Shown in pieces: positions 10,191 through 17,816 of a DNA stretch of 28,529 bases. The stretch is from contig JBLNCE010000183.1 of NCBI GenBank assembly GCA_050260415.1, positions 1 to 28,529 of the forward strand, written 5' to 3'. The translations under genes and the position numbers were made by a program. Position 1 is the stretch's first letter. Each line of letters begins with the position of its first letter. The stretch comes from JBLNCE01 sp050260415 (lineage in GTDB: Bacteria; Bacillota; UBA4882; JAAYXC01). The notes below the pieces were generated by a model. It was not told the DNA's origin. It worked only from the letters and a program-made list of their open reading frames with translations, and did no database searches.

Positions 10191-11246
10191 CTATGACTTT
10201 CTCGGTCCGCTTACGGCCGGCACCCTGCCCGAATAAGCGATGCCGCGCATCAGATAGACAAACGGACCGACCTCTTCGTTGGCCGCCACTTCACTCTCGA
10301 CGATTACCGCGTGCGCGACCTTGACCCCCCGGCCCAGGCGGGCGTCGCGGATCTCGGCATTTGGTCCCAGGCGGCATTCCGCGCCGATCTCCGCCCGTCC
10401 CCGGATTACGGTCCCCGGGTAGATGATCGTGTCGCGGCCGATCGTTACCCCAGGCTCGATGTAGGTAGCGGCGGGATCGATCATGGTCACGCCCTGTTCC
10501 AACCAGCGCCGGTTGACGGCCTCGCGCAGGCGCGCTTCGGCCGCGGCCAACTCCAGGCGGTCGTTCGGACCTTCGAACTCGGACGGCCTCTCACCGGCGA
10601 TCGCCTCCACGCGGCTTCCATCCGCGGACAGCAACGCGAAGAGGTCCGTGAGGTAATACTCGCCTTGGGCGTTGCTCCGGCCCAGTTTGGGCAGGGCGGC
10701 CCGGAGCGGCTGCAGGCGGAAACAGTAGACCCCGACGTTGACTTCGGGGATCTGGCGCTCCGCGGAGGTCGCGTCGCGGTACTCCACGATCTTGAGGAAC
10801 CGGCCCGCCTGATCGCGGATGATGCGGCCATAACGCGAGTTCTCGCCCAGCATCGCGGTGATCAACGTCGCATCGGACCCGGTGGCGCGGTGGTGATCCA
10901 GGAGGCGCCGCAGCGTGTCCGCGGTCAGAAGCGGCATGTCCCCGTATGTGACCAGCAGATCCCCCTCCGCGGCGTCAATGGCCGAGACCGCCACCCCGAG
11001 CGCGTGACCGGTGCCGAGCTGTTCCGCTTGCACCGCGTAGCGGACCTTGTTTCCCAACAGGGCCCTAACCCTCTCCCCGCCATGCCCGATCACGACCACG
11101 ACTTCAGCGGGCGCCAGCGCGGTAACGGCGTCAACGGCATAGGCCAGCATCGGCCGGCCCCCCAGATGGTGCAGGACTTTGGGCCAGTTCGATCTCATCC
11201 TGGTGCCAAGCCCCGCCGCGAGTATGCCGGCATATAGTCTATCCAC
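10191..11246 (-). CDS. glmU: GlmU-type UDP-GlcNAc pyrophosphorylase lacking the acetyltransferase active site
   Basis: Predicted 351 aa from a GTG with GGAGGAGA seven bases upstream; a 15-codon longer frame would run into the preceding terminator. Residues about 3-230 are the nucleotidyltransferase domain (GILAAGLGTRM, then KVLHHLGGRPM; GTGHAL; YGDMPLL; NVGVYCF; GEYYLTDL). It makes UDP-GlcNAc from GlcNAc-1-P and UTP. The left-handed beta-helix begins (VTIGRDTIIYPGTVIRG) but ends about 100 residues short of the usual 450-460 aa, near a GPFVYL string. The catalytic His/Asn/Lys of the glucosamine-1-phosphate acetyltransferase are therefore absent. No continuation is seen in other frames. Either acetylation is done by another protein, or this is a second copy. 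Confidence 0.85.
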   Translation of the reverse strand: MDRLYAGILAAGLGTRMRSNWPKVLHHLGGRPMLAYAVDAVTALAPAEVVVVIGHGGERVRALLGNKVRYAVQAEQLGTGHALGVAVSAIDAAEGDLLVTYGDMPLLTADTLRRLLDHHRATGSDATLITAMLGENSRYGRIIRDQAGRFLKIVEYRDATSAERQIPEVNVGVYCFRLQPLRAALPKLGRSNAQGEYYLTDLFALLSADGSRVEAIAGERPSEFEGPNDRLELAAAEARLREAVNRRWLEQGVTMIDPAATYIEPGVTIGRDTIIYPGTVIRGRAEIGAECRLGPNAEIRDARLGRGVKVAHAVIVESEVAANEEVGPFVYLMRGIAYSGRVPAVSGPRKS

Positions 11247-11290
11247 GCGCGATCTCCTCCGTTCATGGGCGTGATTGCATCTGGCCCTCA

Positions 11291-11319
11291 CAAAAAAGCC
11301 GACCCGCTAAGGGCGGCTT
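11291..11319 (-). terminator. Rho-independent terminator downstream of mbl
   Basis: On the minus strand AAGCCGCCC ... GGGTCGGCTT forms a stem with a small loop (11297-11319) followed by a T-run (11292-11297). It ends the mbl transcript just before glmU. Confidence 0.65.
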
Positions 11320-11385
11320 GTTTAGGAGGCGGGGTAAAAACCCCCTACAACAAAGGATGAAAATGAGACGGCTTCTGCGTTTGTC

Positions 11386-11447
11386 AACTCACCCCCGCCC
11401 TGCGCCACCCCCTCTCTAAGCTTAGAGAGGGGGACGGGGGGTGAGTT
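11386..11447. repeat. REP-like palindromic element between mbl and glmU
   Basis: The centre is a perfect 26-bp palindrome with no spacer: CCCCCTCTCTAAG (11408-11420) then its reverse complement (11421-11433). An outer arm AACTCACCCCC (11386-11396) pairs with GGGGGTGAGTT (11437-11447), leaving an asymmetric bulge. This nested shape is typical of dispersed extragenic palindromes. Other copies outside the window are not visible. Confidence 0.6.
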
Positions 11448-11490
11448 TGATGCCATTTTCTAACCAGCGGCGTGAAAAACCCGCCTTTCA

Positions 11491-11525
11491 CTTCACACTT
11501 CAAACTTCACCCTTCACACTTCTAC
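11491..11525. repeat. Heptanucleotide tandem array (CTTCACA family) abutting the mbl stop codon
   Basis: Five 7-bp units (CTTCACA, CTTCAAA, CTTCACC, CTTCACA, CTTCTAC), with a weaker partial unit before them, end one base before the mbl TAG (11527-11529). Read in the gene direction they are GAAG-rich. Confidence 0.7.
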
Positions 11526-11526
11526 T

Positions 11527-12549
11527 CTAGACCGACCGGCTGCCAACGATCAGGCCGCTGCGCAGGCCTTCCACGCTTTCCAATACTTTGCCCGTGCCCA
11601 GGGCAACGCAGGACATGGGGTCTTCAGCCAGATGGATGGGTATCTCCGTTTCCTCGCTGAGCAGACGCGTGAAACCGTGCAGGAGAGAACCGCCGCCCGT
11701 GAGGACGATTCCTTTATCCACGATATCCGAAGCCAACTCCGGCGGCGTCCGCTCGAGCACCGACTTGATACCGTCGATCACGGCCGTGATCGGTTCCGAA
11801 AGGGCCTGGAACGTGTCGGCCGAGGTGAACTTGATCGTGCGGGGGAGCCCGGTCACCAGATCGCGGCCTCTGATCTCCATGGTCTTGCCTTCACCCTCGG
11901 GATAGGCCGAACCGATCTCGACCTTGATGTCTTCCGCGGTCCTTTCCCCAATCATCAGGTTGTACATCTTCTTGATATACCTGATAATAGCCTCATCAAA
12001 CTTGTCCCCGCCCACGCGCAGGGACTCGCTGACGACAATGCCGCCCAGCGAGATAATGGCGATATCGGTCGTGCCGCCGCCGATATCCACGACCATGTTT
12101 CCGCTGGCTTCCGCGATGTCAATGCCGGCACCTATGGCGGCCGCCATCGGCTCCTCGATCAGGTAAGTTCGCTTGGCGCCGGCCTGCATGGCCGCCTCCA
12201 GGACCGCGCGCTTTTCGACGCTGGTCACGCCGGAGGGTACGCAGACCACGACCTGCGGCCGAAAAAGCCGGGGGCGCGGGCAGACCTTTTCGATGAAATA
12301 CTTCAGCATGGTCTCGGTTACGTCATAATCGGCGATGACGCCGTCTTTCAAGGGGCGGATGGCTACGATGTTGCCGGGGGTACGGCCGATCATCTGGCGG
12401 GCCTCTTCGCCCACCGCGACGATCCGATTGGTCTCTTTTTCCAAGGCCACCACGGAAGGTTCCCTGATGACAATGCCTTTGCCGCGAATATAGACGAGAA
12501 TATTCGCCGTGCCTAAGTCGATGCCGATATCGGTGGCCAAGCCGAACAC
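11527..12549 (-). CDS. mbl: MreB/Mbl-family actin-like cell-shape protein
   Basis: Predicted 340 aa from a GTG preceded by GGAGGAGG seven bases upstream; an upstream ATG would read through that site. It polymerises under the membrane and guides lateral wall synthesis. The phosphate-1 motif (DIGIDLGTANILVY) begins near residue 6. Phosphate-2 (VVDIGGGTTDIA) and the adenosine motif (VLTGGGSLLHG) follow. The place directly after spoIIID, as in B. subtilis, favours mbl over mreB, and no mreC/mreD is adjacent. It is probably co-transcribed with spoIIID (62-base gap, no terminator). Confidence 0.93.
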   Translation of the reverse strand: MFGLATDIGIDLGTANILVYIRGKGIVIREPSVVALEKETNRIVAVGEEARQMIGRTPGNIVAIRPLKDGVIADYDVTETMLKYFIEKVCPRPRLFRPQVVVCVPSGVTSVEKRAVLEAAMQAGAKRTYLIEEPMAAAIGAGIDIAEASGNMVVDIGGGTTDIAIISLGGIVVSESLRVGGDKFDEAIIRYIKKMYNLMIGERTAEDIKVEIGSAYPEGEGKTMEIRGRDLVTGLPRTIKFTSADTFQALSEPITAVIDGIKSVLERTPPELASDIVDKGIVLTGGGSLLHGFTRLLSEETEIPIHLAEDPMSCVALGTGKVLESVEGLRSGLIVGSRSV

Positions 12550-12611
12550 AGAAACCCCTCCTCCGACGACGCCCGCCGTGATTGATCTGGCGGGGACTGC
12601 AAGCAATACTT

Positions 12612-12902
12612 CTACGTCCTCTTTACAGTTCCTCCTTTCCTTACCACACGATCCGCACGTATCTGGTATTTCTTGCGCGTGGCCTCGCCGCCGCGCAGGT
12701 GACGCTCGGCCTTGTTGGCGTCGAGGATGCGCTTGACTTCGCGCGCCAAGCCGCGGTTCAGGTCATAGAGACGCTCCGTGACGTCCTTGTGCACCGTGCT
12801 CTTGCTGACGCCGAACCTCTTCGCGGCCTGCCGCACCGTTGCCCTTCGGTCGACAATATACGTGCTGAGATCCATCACCCGCTTCTGGATGTAGTCCTTC
12901 AA
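12612..12902 (-). CDS. spoIIID: Stage III sporulation transcriptional regulator SpoIIID
   Basis: Predicted 96 aa, starting with TTG behind an AGGTGGGGGGAG purine run. It is a DNA-binding regulator that activates and represses sigma-E genes in the mother cell and is needed for sigK expression. The helix-turn-helix lies at about residues 20-45 (TVRQAAKRFGVSKSTVHKD), followed by the LNRGLAREVKRILDANKAER helix. The basic C-terminal tail (KKYQIRADRVVRKG) fits the extra DNA-contact region of the family. It sits between spoIIQ-like and mbl. Confidence 0.95.
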   Translation of the reverse strand: MKDYIQKRVMDLSTYIVDRRATVRQAAKRFGVSKSTVHKDVTERLYDLNRGLAREVKRILDANKAERHLRGGEATRKKYQIRADRVVRKGGTVKRT

Positions 12903-12931
12903 CTCCCCCCACCTCTCCCCCGGTTTTTGTA

Positions 12932-12963
12932 CATGTATATTGGGGGAGCGCGGGAGTTATGTT
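12932..12963 (-). promoter_or_regulatory. Tentative sigma-E promoter of spoIIID
   Basis: On the minus strand AACATAAC (12956-12963) and TATACATG (12932-12939) partly match the sigma-E boxes, with a spacer of about 16 bases. The position leaves a leader of about 20 bases before the TTG. B. subtilis spoIIID is sigma-E-dependent; the match here is only moderate. Confidence 0.3.
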
Positions 12964-12986
12964 GGGCGCGGCTCTGCCGGAAAGCC

Positions 12987-13682
12987 TCAGAGCCCCGGTA
13001 TCACCGTCAATGGATCCACGGCGGCCTTGCCCTGCCAGAGTTCGAAATGGACCTGATCCGCGATTGGTTGTCCAAGCATGCCGCCGCCGGCCACTTCCTG
13101 ATCCGGCTCGACGAGCACCTTGCCAAGCCGGCCATAGACAGCCCGCCAACCCTGGCCATGGTCGATCTCCACCAGGTTGCCGCCTTCTTCGTCCACGCCC
13201 ACACGGATGACCTTGCCCGCCGCGATGGCGGAGACCGATAGCCCCGGGGCCACCTCGAGATCAATACCCCGGTGATAGACCCATACCCCGCCCGGCTTAT
13301 CCCGGCGCCAGCCGCGGCCGTGCAGTACACGGCCCCGACATGGGGGGACGAACGTGGAGGGATCCGCCCGCTCGGCCGCCGCGGCGGCGGTTGTTTCCCG
13401 CAATCTTACCATCTGTTCCCATGCGGCCGCGACTTCCGCGGGACTCTGTCCCAGGCGGATCGGGGATTCGGCGGCGTGGAGCGAAACGGCCGTCTCGGCG
13501 GGCGTCGTGACCTTGGCCACGGGCCGCCGTCTGGTGATACTCGTGGTGACGAGGAAGGCCACCAACGCCAGGAGCACGAAATAGGGAAGGTTGCGGCGGA
13601 TAAGCCACGGGCGAAAAGATTTGCCCCAGAATTCGGAAAGCGCCTTGCGCCCGGATTGCCAAAAACGTGAAACGCTGGCCAT
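12987..13682 (-). CDS. spoIIQ: SpoIIQ-like LytM/M23 membrane protein with an altered catalytic site
   Basis: Predicted 231 aa. The chosen ATG has GAGGTGA five bases upstream; an in-frame GTG lies nine bases earlier. One membrane segment (about 29-46, LPYFVLLALVAFLVTT) anchors it with the bulk outside. The C-terminal LytM domain keeps the HxxxD zinc pair (HRGID) and the last zinc His in QVHFEL, but the first His of the usual HxH is Gln, so hydrolase activity is doubtful. In B. subtilis SpoIIQ is a forespore protein that binds SpoIIIAH across the engulfment septum and also lost catalysis, by a different change. The place between spoIID and spoIIID matches the conserved block. Confidence 0.8.
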   Translation of the reverse strand: MASVSRFWQSGRKALSEFWGKSFRPWLIRRNLPYFVLLALVAFLVTTSITRRRPVAKVTTPAETAVSLHAAESPIRLGQSPAEVAAAWEQMVRLRETTAAAAAERADPSTFVPPCRGRVLHGRGWRRDKPGGVWVYHRGIDLEVAPGLSVSAIAAGKVIRVGVDEEGGNLVEIDHGQGWRAVYGRLGKVLVEPDQEVAGGGMLGQPIADQVHFELWQGKAAVDPLTVIPGL

Positions 13683-13699
13683 GAATCTCACCTCAGGCC

Positions 13700-13729
13700 T
13701 AGCGTCTCCAAAAATGGCTCGAACTACTC
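13700..13729 (-). promoter_or_regulatory. Tentative forespore (sigma-F/G) promoter of the spoIIQ-like gene
   Basis: On the minus strand GAGTA (13725-13729), a 15-base spacer and GGAGACGCTA (13700-13709) come close to the sigma-F pattern GYWTA / GGNNANANTA. The start would leave only about 11 bases before the ATG, with the Shine-Dalgarno at the very 5' end. Confidence 0.3.
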
Positions 13730-13921
13730 ACCAACCGCAACCGAGGACACATAGGCCCCGGTGTTCCCCTATTGCTGGGGATGGGCCGGACAGCCTGCGC
13801 CGCCGTGGTAATCAGGGCGGCTACAAAGGCTGGGTGCTTCTCCTTATATCAGAGCGTCCCACTGGCCGGCGCCTCAGGGATACGAGCGGGGCACAGGCGC
13901 GCCATACAAAACGTTGTTCCC

Positions 13922-13949
13922 TCTGCCTACCGCCTCATGCCTCACGCCT
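13922..13949. repeat. Heptanucleotide array (GCCT family) overlapping the spoIID stop codon
   Basis: Four 7-bp units ending in GCCT (TCTGCCT, ACCGCCT, CATGCCT, CACGCCT). The spoIID TGA (13942-13944) lies inside the array, so the last codons of the gene are built from it. The same unit family forms the larger array at 18853-18936. Confidence 0.6.
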
Positions 13950-14919
13950 TAATCCGCCCGAGGGTTACACCGCGATAATAGTGGGTCAAGATCTTGAGAA
14001 AGCCGGCGTCCTGGCGCGCCATGCCCTCGGCTCCGTATTGGCATAGCCCGACGCCGTGGCCATAGCCCCGTACGGAGAATATCACCTCTCCGCCTTCGAC
14101 TTGCCAGGTGAAATTGGCCGAACGAAGGCCGGCCGCGGCGCGAAAAGCCGCGCCGGTCCAGGTCTTCCCGCCCAAGTTGAGCGTGGTCACCCGGCCGCCG
14201 GGGGTCCGCCCCAGGATCTGAAGCCCGAATGGGGCCGCCGCCGGCAGGTTTTGACCCAGACGTCGAGACAGTTCTTGGCGGCTCATGCGCACCTGGGTGC
14301 GAAAGCGCGGTGAGAGAGTGTCATATCCGCAAGCGACGCTGACCAGGTAGGGGATATGGCGCCCCCAGACCGACTTCGCGTCTTCCGTGGCGCCGCCGCA
14401 GGTAGAATGGTAACAGGCATCGATGGGCTTATGCTCGTACAGGAGTACCAAACCTTTCGTCTCCTGGACCGCGCGCCGGACGCGCGCCCGGAGGCGTACA
14501 TAGCTCCAACCCCATCTGCGCCGGAGTTCGGCGTCCGAAAGCCAAGCCTGTCCGTCCCCTGGTTGGTCGCAGAGGTCGGCTCGGGCAAGATGGCTGCATC
14601 CACGGCCGCCGAACTGCCGTAGATGCCTGAGCGTCAACGTTCGCGCCGCCACGGCCTGGGCTTTGAGCGCCTCGAGGGAAAAATGGGCCGGCATCTCAGC
14701 CGCCACGACCCCGACCAGGTAATCCTCCAAGTCCAGGCGAATGACCTTGCGCGCTTGGCATACGTAAAGATTGACCTTGAGACCGGCGGCCTTGGATTGC
14801 CGGGGCGCGCATCCGCGCACCAGCAGCGCCGGCAGGATAATCACTAAAAAAAGACAGATCGCCAAGACCATGAGGACGGTCCGACGCAAATGCTTCACCC
14901 ACCAGTCGCCGCGGCGCAT
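13942..14919 (-). CDS. spoIID: Stage II sporulation protein D, peptidoglycan lytic transglycosylase
   Basis: Predicted 325 aa. One N-terminal membrane segment (about 13-34) anchors the enzyme outside the mother-cell membrane, where it cleaves glycan strands during engulfment together with SpoIIM/SpoIIP. The SpoIID core shows LEDYLVGVVAAEMPA with the conserved Glu, then LKAQAVAART, a CGGATED segment and the C-terminal GYGHGVGLCQYGAEGMA motif. The genes that follow are spoIIQ, spoIIID and mbl, as in B. subtilis. No good Shine-Dalgarno precedes the first ATG; a GTG eight codons in (VKHLRR) is an alternative. A SpoIID-domain paralogue lies at 17817-18770. Confidence 0.93.
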   Translation of the reverse strand: MRRGDWWVKHLRRTVLMVLAICLFLVIILPALLVRGCAPRQSKAAGLKVNLYVCQARKVIRLDLEDYLVGVVAAEMPAHFSLEALKAQAVAARTLTLRHLRQFGGRGCSHLARADLCDQPGDGQAWLSDAELRRRWGWSYVRLRARVRRAVQETKGLVLLYEHKPIDACYHSTCGGATEDAKSVWGRHIPYLVSVACGYDTLSPRFRTQVRMSRQELSRRLGQNLPAAAPFGLQILGRTPGGRVTTLNLGGKTWTGAAFRAAAGLRSANFTWQVEGGEVIFSVRGYGHGVGLCQYGAEGMARQDAGFLKILTHYYRGVTLGRIKA

Positions 14920-15044
14920 TCACGCCGCGGCGCCAATACCCTACGATCGGAAGAGAACGACTTACTCCCACGCGGCTTTATGGGCGGTTGTCCCTCTTCG
15001 CGGCATGAAAGCGCACGCGGACTATCGCGTGGCTCGGCGCCGGC

Positions 15045-15353
15045 CTATCGCAAAAGCCGGCCCAAGAGGGTCTTGCTTTTCTTGCCGAAGCCTTCTCCCA
15101 TATAGGTCAGGGAGGTAAAGTCGCCGTCCACCACCATCCGGCCCTCATCCAGGTTGAGCTGCTGGATATGCAGGTTCTCGCCCTTGACGACCAGGGCCCC
15201 GGCCACGGTCTCGAGCAGAATCTCTTCGGGGCTGAAATTGATCACCTCGCGCGCGCCGTCGAGCGAGAGATGCGTACGACCCGCCAGCGTAAACTGATGC
15301 GCGGCGGCCGCCGCCTCCGTCTGGCCTCCGATTCGCCGTTTCTCCTCCATCAT
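15045..15353 (-). CDS. yabP: YabP/YqfC-family sporulation protein
   Basis: Predicted 102 aa. The ATG at 15353 has a perfect GGAGGTGAG seven bases upstream; an ATG six codons earlier would overlap it. The small beta-rich domain covers about residues 20-85, with HQFTLAGRTHLSLDGAREVI, then a VVKGENLHIQQLNLDEGRMVVDG-like segment and a C-terminal YMGEG. In B. subtilis YabP is mother-cell expressed and needed for spore coat or cortex formation with YabQ. No yabQ lies next to it here; the neighbour downstream is spoIID. YqfC is the alternative name, but no yqfD follows either. Confidence 0.8.
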   Translation of the reverse strand: MMEEKRRIGGQTEAAAAAHQFTLAGRTHLSLDGAREVINFSPEEILLETVAGALVVKGENLHIQQLNLDEGRMVVDGDFTSLTYMGEGFGKKSKTLLGRLLR

Positions 15354-15374
15354 GGTCTCACCTCCACACATGCA

Positions 15375-15404
15375 ATCCTATGCCGCAAAGGGCCGCGACA
15401 TGAA
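15375..15404 (-). promoter_or_regulatory. Tentative sigma-E promoter of yabP
   Basis: On the minus strand TTCATGT (15398-15404), a 15-base spacer and CATAGGAT (15375-15382) resemble a sigma-E promoter. A TATAAT box at 15414-15419 is an alternative sigma-A -10, but it has a poor -35. Confidence 0.3.
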
Positions 15405-15531
15405 CCACGGCGCATTATACGCTGTTTTGTGGTCGCAGGTCACGAAACGCCAGTGATGTCATGGCAGAACGGGATATCAGTCATCAAAAATGAGCATCGA
15501 CGCCATTTTTATATTCCAGTCCTTATCCCAC

Positions 15532-15560
15532 TTGACATTGCATTCCATCAATAGTATATT
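15532..15560 (+). promoter_or_regulatory. Sigma-A promoter of ilvB-ilvN
   Basis: TTGACA (15532-15537), a 17-base spacer and TATATT (15555-15560). The leader is only about 30 bases, too short for a T-box or an attenuator peptide. Confidence 0.75.
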
Positions 15561-15597
15561 AGGAACAATAACCCCCGCGCGGGAGGAAGGTGAACAG

Positions 15598-17274
15598 ATG
15601 CGGATTACTGGCGCTGAGGCTCTTGTTCAGGCATTAATCCATGAAGGGGTCGAGGTCGTCTTCGGCTATCCCGGCGGCCAGGTCCTACCCATCTATGATG
15701 TTCTCTTTGACGCGCCCTTGCGGCACATCTTGACCAGGCACGAGCAGGGGGCGGTTCACGCCGCCGACGGCTTTGCCCGTTCGACCGGCAAGCCCGGCGT
15801 TTGCCTGGCCACTTCGGGACCGGGCGCCACCAATCTCGTCACGGGCTTGGCCAACGCCTACATGGACTCGGTTCCCGTCGTGGCTCTGACCGGACAGGTG
15901 CCCACAGGTTTCCTCGGTAAAGACTCCTTCCAGGAGGCGGACATCACCGGTATCACCCTCCCGATTACCAAGCACAATTACCTGGTCAGAGAGGTCAAGG
16001 ATCTGCCCCGCGTCATCAAGGAAGCCTTTCATATCGCCACCACGGGCCGGCCCGGTCCGGTTCTGATCGACCTGCCCAAAGATATCACGCTGGCCCGGCT
16101 GAAGTTTGAATATCCGGACGAAGTACGCCTCCCCGGCTATAAGCCGACCTATACGGGCAATGCCCGCCAGATCAAGGATGCCGCCCAGGCGATCGCCGAG
16201 GCAAGGCGGCCCGTCATCTACGCGGGCGGAGGTGTAACCATCTCCGGGGCGGAAAACGAGCTTCTGGCCTTGGCCGAACGCATCCAAGCGCCGGTTACCA
16301 CCACGCTCATGGGCCTGGCGGTTTTCCCCACGGCGCATCAACTCTCCTTAGGCATGCTCGGCATGCATGGGACGGCTTACGCCAACCTCGCGGTGACCGA
16401 CGCGGATCTGCTCATCGCCGTCGGGGCGCGCTTCGACGACCGCGTGACCGGCAAAGTAGATACATTCGCGACCAAGGCCCGCGTCATCCATATCGATATT
16501 GACCCGGCGGAGATCGGCAAGAACATCCGGGCCGACGTGCCGATTGTCGGCGATGCCAAGCGCGTGCTGGCCGCACTCCTCGAACAGCTTCCTTCCCGCC
16601 AGCATCTGGAATGGCTCACCCAGATCGAGACCTGGAAGTCCCAGTATCGCCTGGATTACGACCGGTCGAGCGGCAAGATCAAACCCCAAGCGGTCGTCGA
16701 GGCGATCGGCGAACTTACGGAGGGAGAGGCTCTCATCGTGACCGAGGTGGGGCAGAACCAGATGTGGGCCGCGCAGTTTTCGCGGTTCAAACGTCCCCGC
16801 TCGTTCATCTCCTCGGGGGGCTTGGGCACGATGGGTTATGGTTTCCCGGCCGCGATCGGCGCGCAAGTCGGGAACCCCGGGCGGCTGGTCATCGACATCG
16901 CCGGCGACGGCAGTTTCCAGATGAATATCCAGGAACTGGCCACGGCGGTAACCTATAAGCTTCCCGTGAAGGTATGCATCCTGAACAACTTCTACCTCGG
17001 CATGGTCCGCCAATGGCAGGAACTCTTCCATGGCAAGCGGTACTCCGAGTCCATGCTCGAAAGCAACCCTGACTTCGTGCGCCTGGCGGAGGCCTATGGG
17101 GCAAAAGGGCTGCGGGTCTGCGAGCCCGATGAGATCCGGCCCGCGTTGCGCGAAGCATTGGCGACGGATGGACCGGTGGTAATCGATTTTCGCGTGGACC
17201 GTGAAGAGAACGTCTTCCCAATGGTCCCGGCGAACAGCCCGATCCACAAGATGCTGGGGGTGGGGAGAGAATGA
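15598..17274 (+). CDS. ilvB: Acetolactate synthase, large catalytic subunit
   Basis: Predicted 558 aa from the ATG with GGAGGAAGGTG upstream; an earlier ATG at 15490 lies before the promoter and is not used. It makes acetolactate or acetohydroxybutyrate, the first common step of branched-chain amino acid synthesis, using thiamine diphosphate, FAD and Mg. The N-terminal TPP domain holds the catalytic Glu (E49 in RHEQGAVHAADG). The C-terminal TPP motif runs from GDGSFQMN to ILNN. The gene ends in GAATGAG, overlapping the ilvN start by four bases. No other ilv or leu genes are in the window. Confidence 0.97.
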   Translation: MRITGAEALVQALIHEGVEVVFGYPGGQVLPIYDVLFDAPLRHILTRHEQGAVHAADGFARSTGKPGVCLATSGPGATNLVTGLANAYMDSVPVVALTGQVPTGFLGKDSFQEADITGITLPITKHNYLVREVKDLPRVIKEAFHIATTGRPGPVLIDLPKDITLARLKFEYPDEVRLPGYKPTYTGNARQIKDAAQAIAEARRPVIYAGGGVTISGAENELLALAERIQAPVTTTLMGLAVFPTAHQLSLGMLGMHGTAYANLAVTDADLLIAVGARFDDRVTGKVDTFATKARVIHIDIDPAEIGKNIRADVPIVGDAKRVLAALLEQLPSRQHLEWLTQIETWKSQYRLDYDRSSGKIKPQAVVEAIGELTEGEALIVTEVGQNQMWAAQFSRFKRPRSFISSGGLGTMGYGFPAAIGAQVGNPGRLVIDIAGDGSFQMNIQELATAVTYKLPVKVCILNNFYLGMVRQWQELFHGKRYSESMLESNPDFVRLAEAYGAKGLRVCEPDEIRPALREALATDGPVVIDFRVDREENVFPMVPANSPIHKMLGVGRE

Positions 17275-17753
17275 GACACACGCTCTCGGTGATGGTGGTC
17301 AATCATCCCGGGGTCCTGGCGCGCGTGGCCGGCCTTTTCAGCCGCCGCGGCTACAATATCGACAGCCTGGCCGTGGGCAAGACCGAAGACCCTGATATCT
17401 CCCGCATGACGATCGTCGTCGACGCCGAGGATGAAGTCACGCTTGAACAGATCACGAAACAATTCTACAAACTCATTGACGTGATCAAGATCAACGATAT
17501 TACCACCGCCGAGATGGTCGAGCGCGAACTGATCCTGATCAAGGTCAACGCCCCCTCCGCCAACCGCGCCGAGATCCTTCAGATCGTGGATATCTTCCGG
17601 GGCAAGGTGGTGGACGTCAGCGACAAGGCCTTGATCGTCGAGGCCACGGGCGCGCAGGAAAAGGTGGAGGCGCTGATTGCCCTGCTGAAACCCTTCGGTC
17701 TCAAGGAACTGGTGCGCACCGGCAAGGTGGCGATGGTCAGGACCGCCAAATGA
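17271..17753 (+). CDS. ilvN: Acetolactate synthase, small regulatory subunit
   Basis: Predicted 160 aa. The N-terminal ACT domain (about 2-75; HTLSVMVVNHPGVLARVAGLF, then SRRGYNIDSLAVGKTED) binds valine and gives feedback control of the large subunit. The C-terminal domain runs to about 158. The start overlaps the ilvB stop (ATGA), so the two are translationally coupled and made at matched levels. A strong hairpin ends the pair. Confidence 0.97.
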   Translation: MRHTLSVMVVNHPGVLARVAGLFSRRGYNIDSLAVGKTEDPDISRMTIVVDAEDEVTLEQITKQFYKLIDVIKINDITTAEMVERELILIKVNAPSANRAEILQIVDIFRGKVVDVSDKALIVEATGAQEKVEALIALLKPFGLKELVRTGKVAMVRTAK

Positions 17754-17778
17754 AGTCCATCATCCCAGCATAATTCCG

Positions 17779-17813
17779 CCCCCGTTTCAGATGCTAGCTG
17801 AGACGGGGGTGTT
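17779..17813 (+). terminator. Hairpin after ilvN whose 3' arm also serves as ribosome-binding site of the next gene
   Basis: CCCCCGTTTCAG (17779-17790), a seven-base loop and CTGAGACGGGGG (17798-17809) form a 12-bp stem with one G-T pair. The tail is only TGTTTGT. GGGGGTG at the end of the stem lies about six bases before the ATG of the second spoIID (17817). Confidence 0.6.
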
Positions 17814-17816
17814 TGT

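Noticed and set aside
13692..13921. Terminator or small gene between spoIID and spoIIQ-like
   Set aside because: Short GC hairpins (CCCC/GGGG, GCCGCC/GGCGGC) lack T-runs, and no frame has both a start and a ribosome site.
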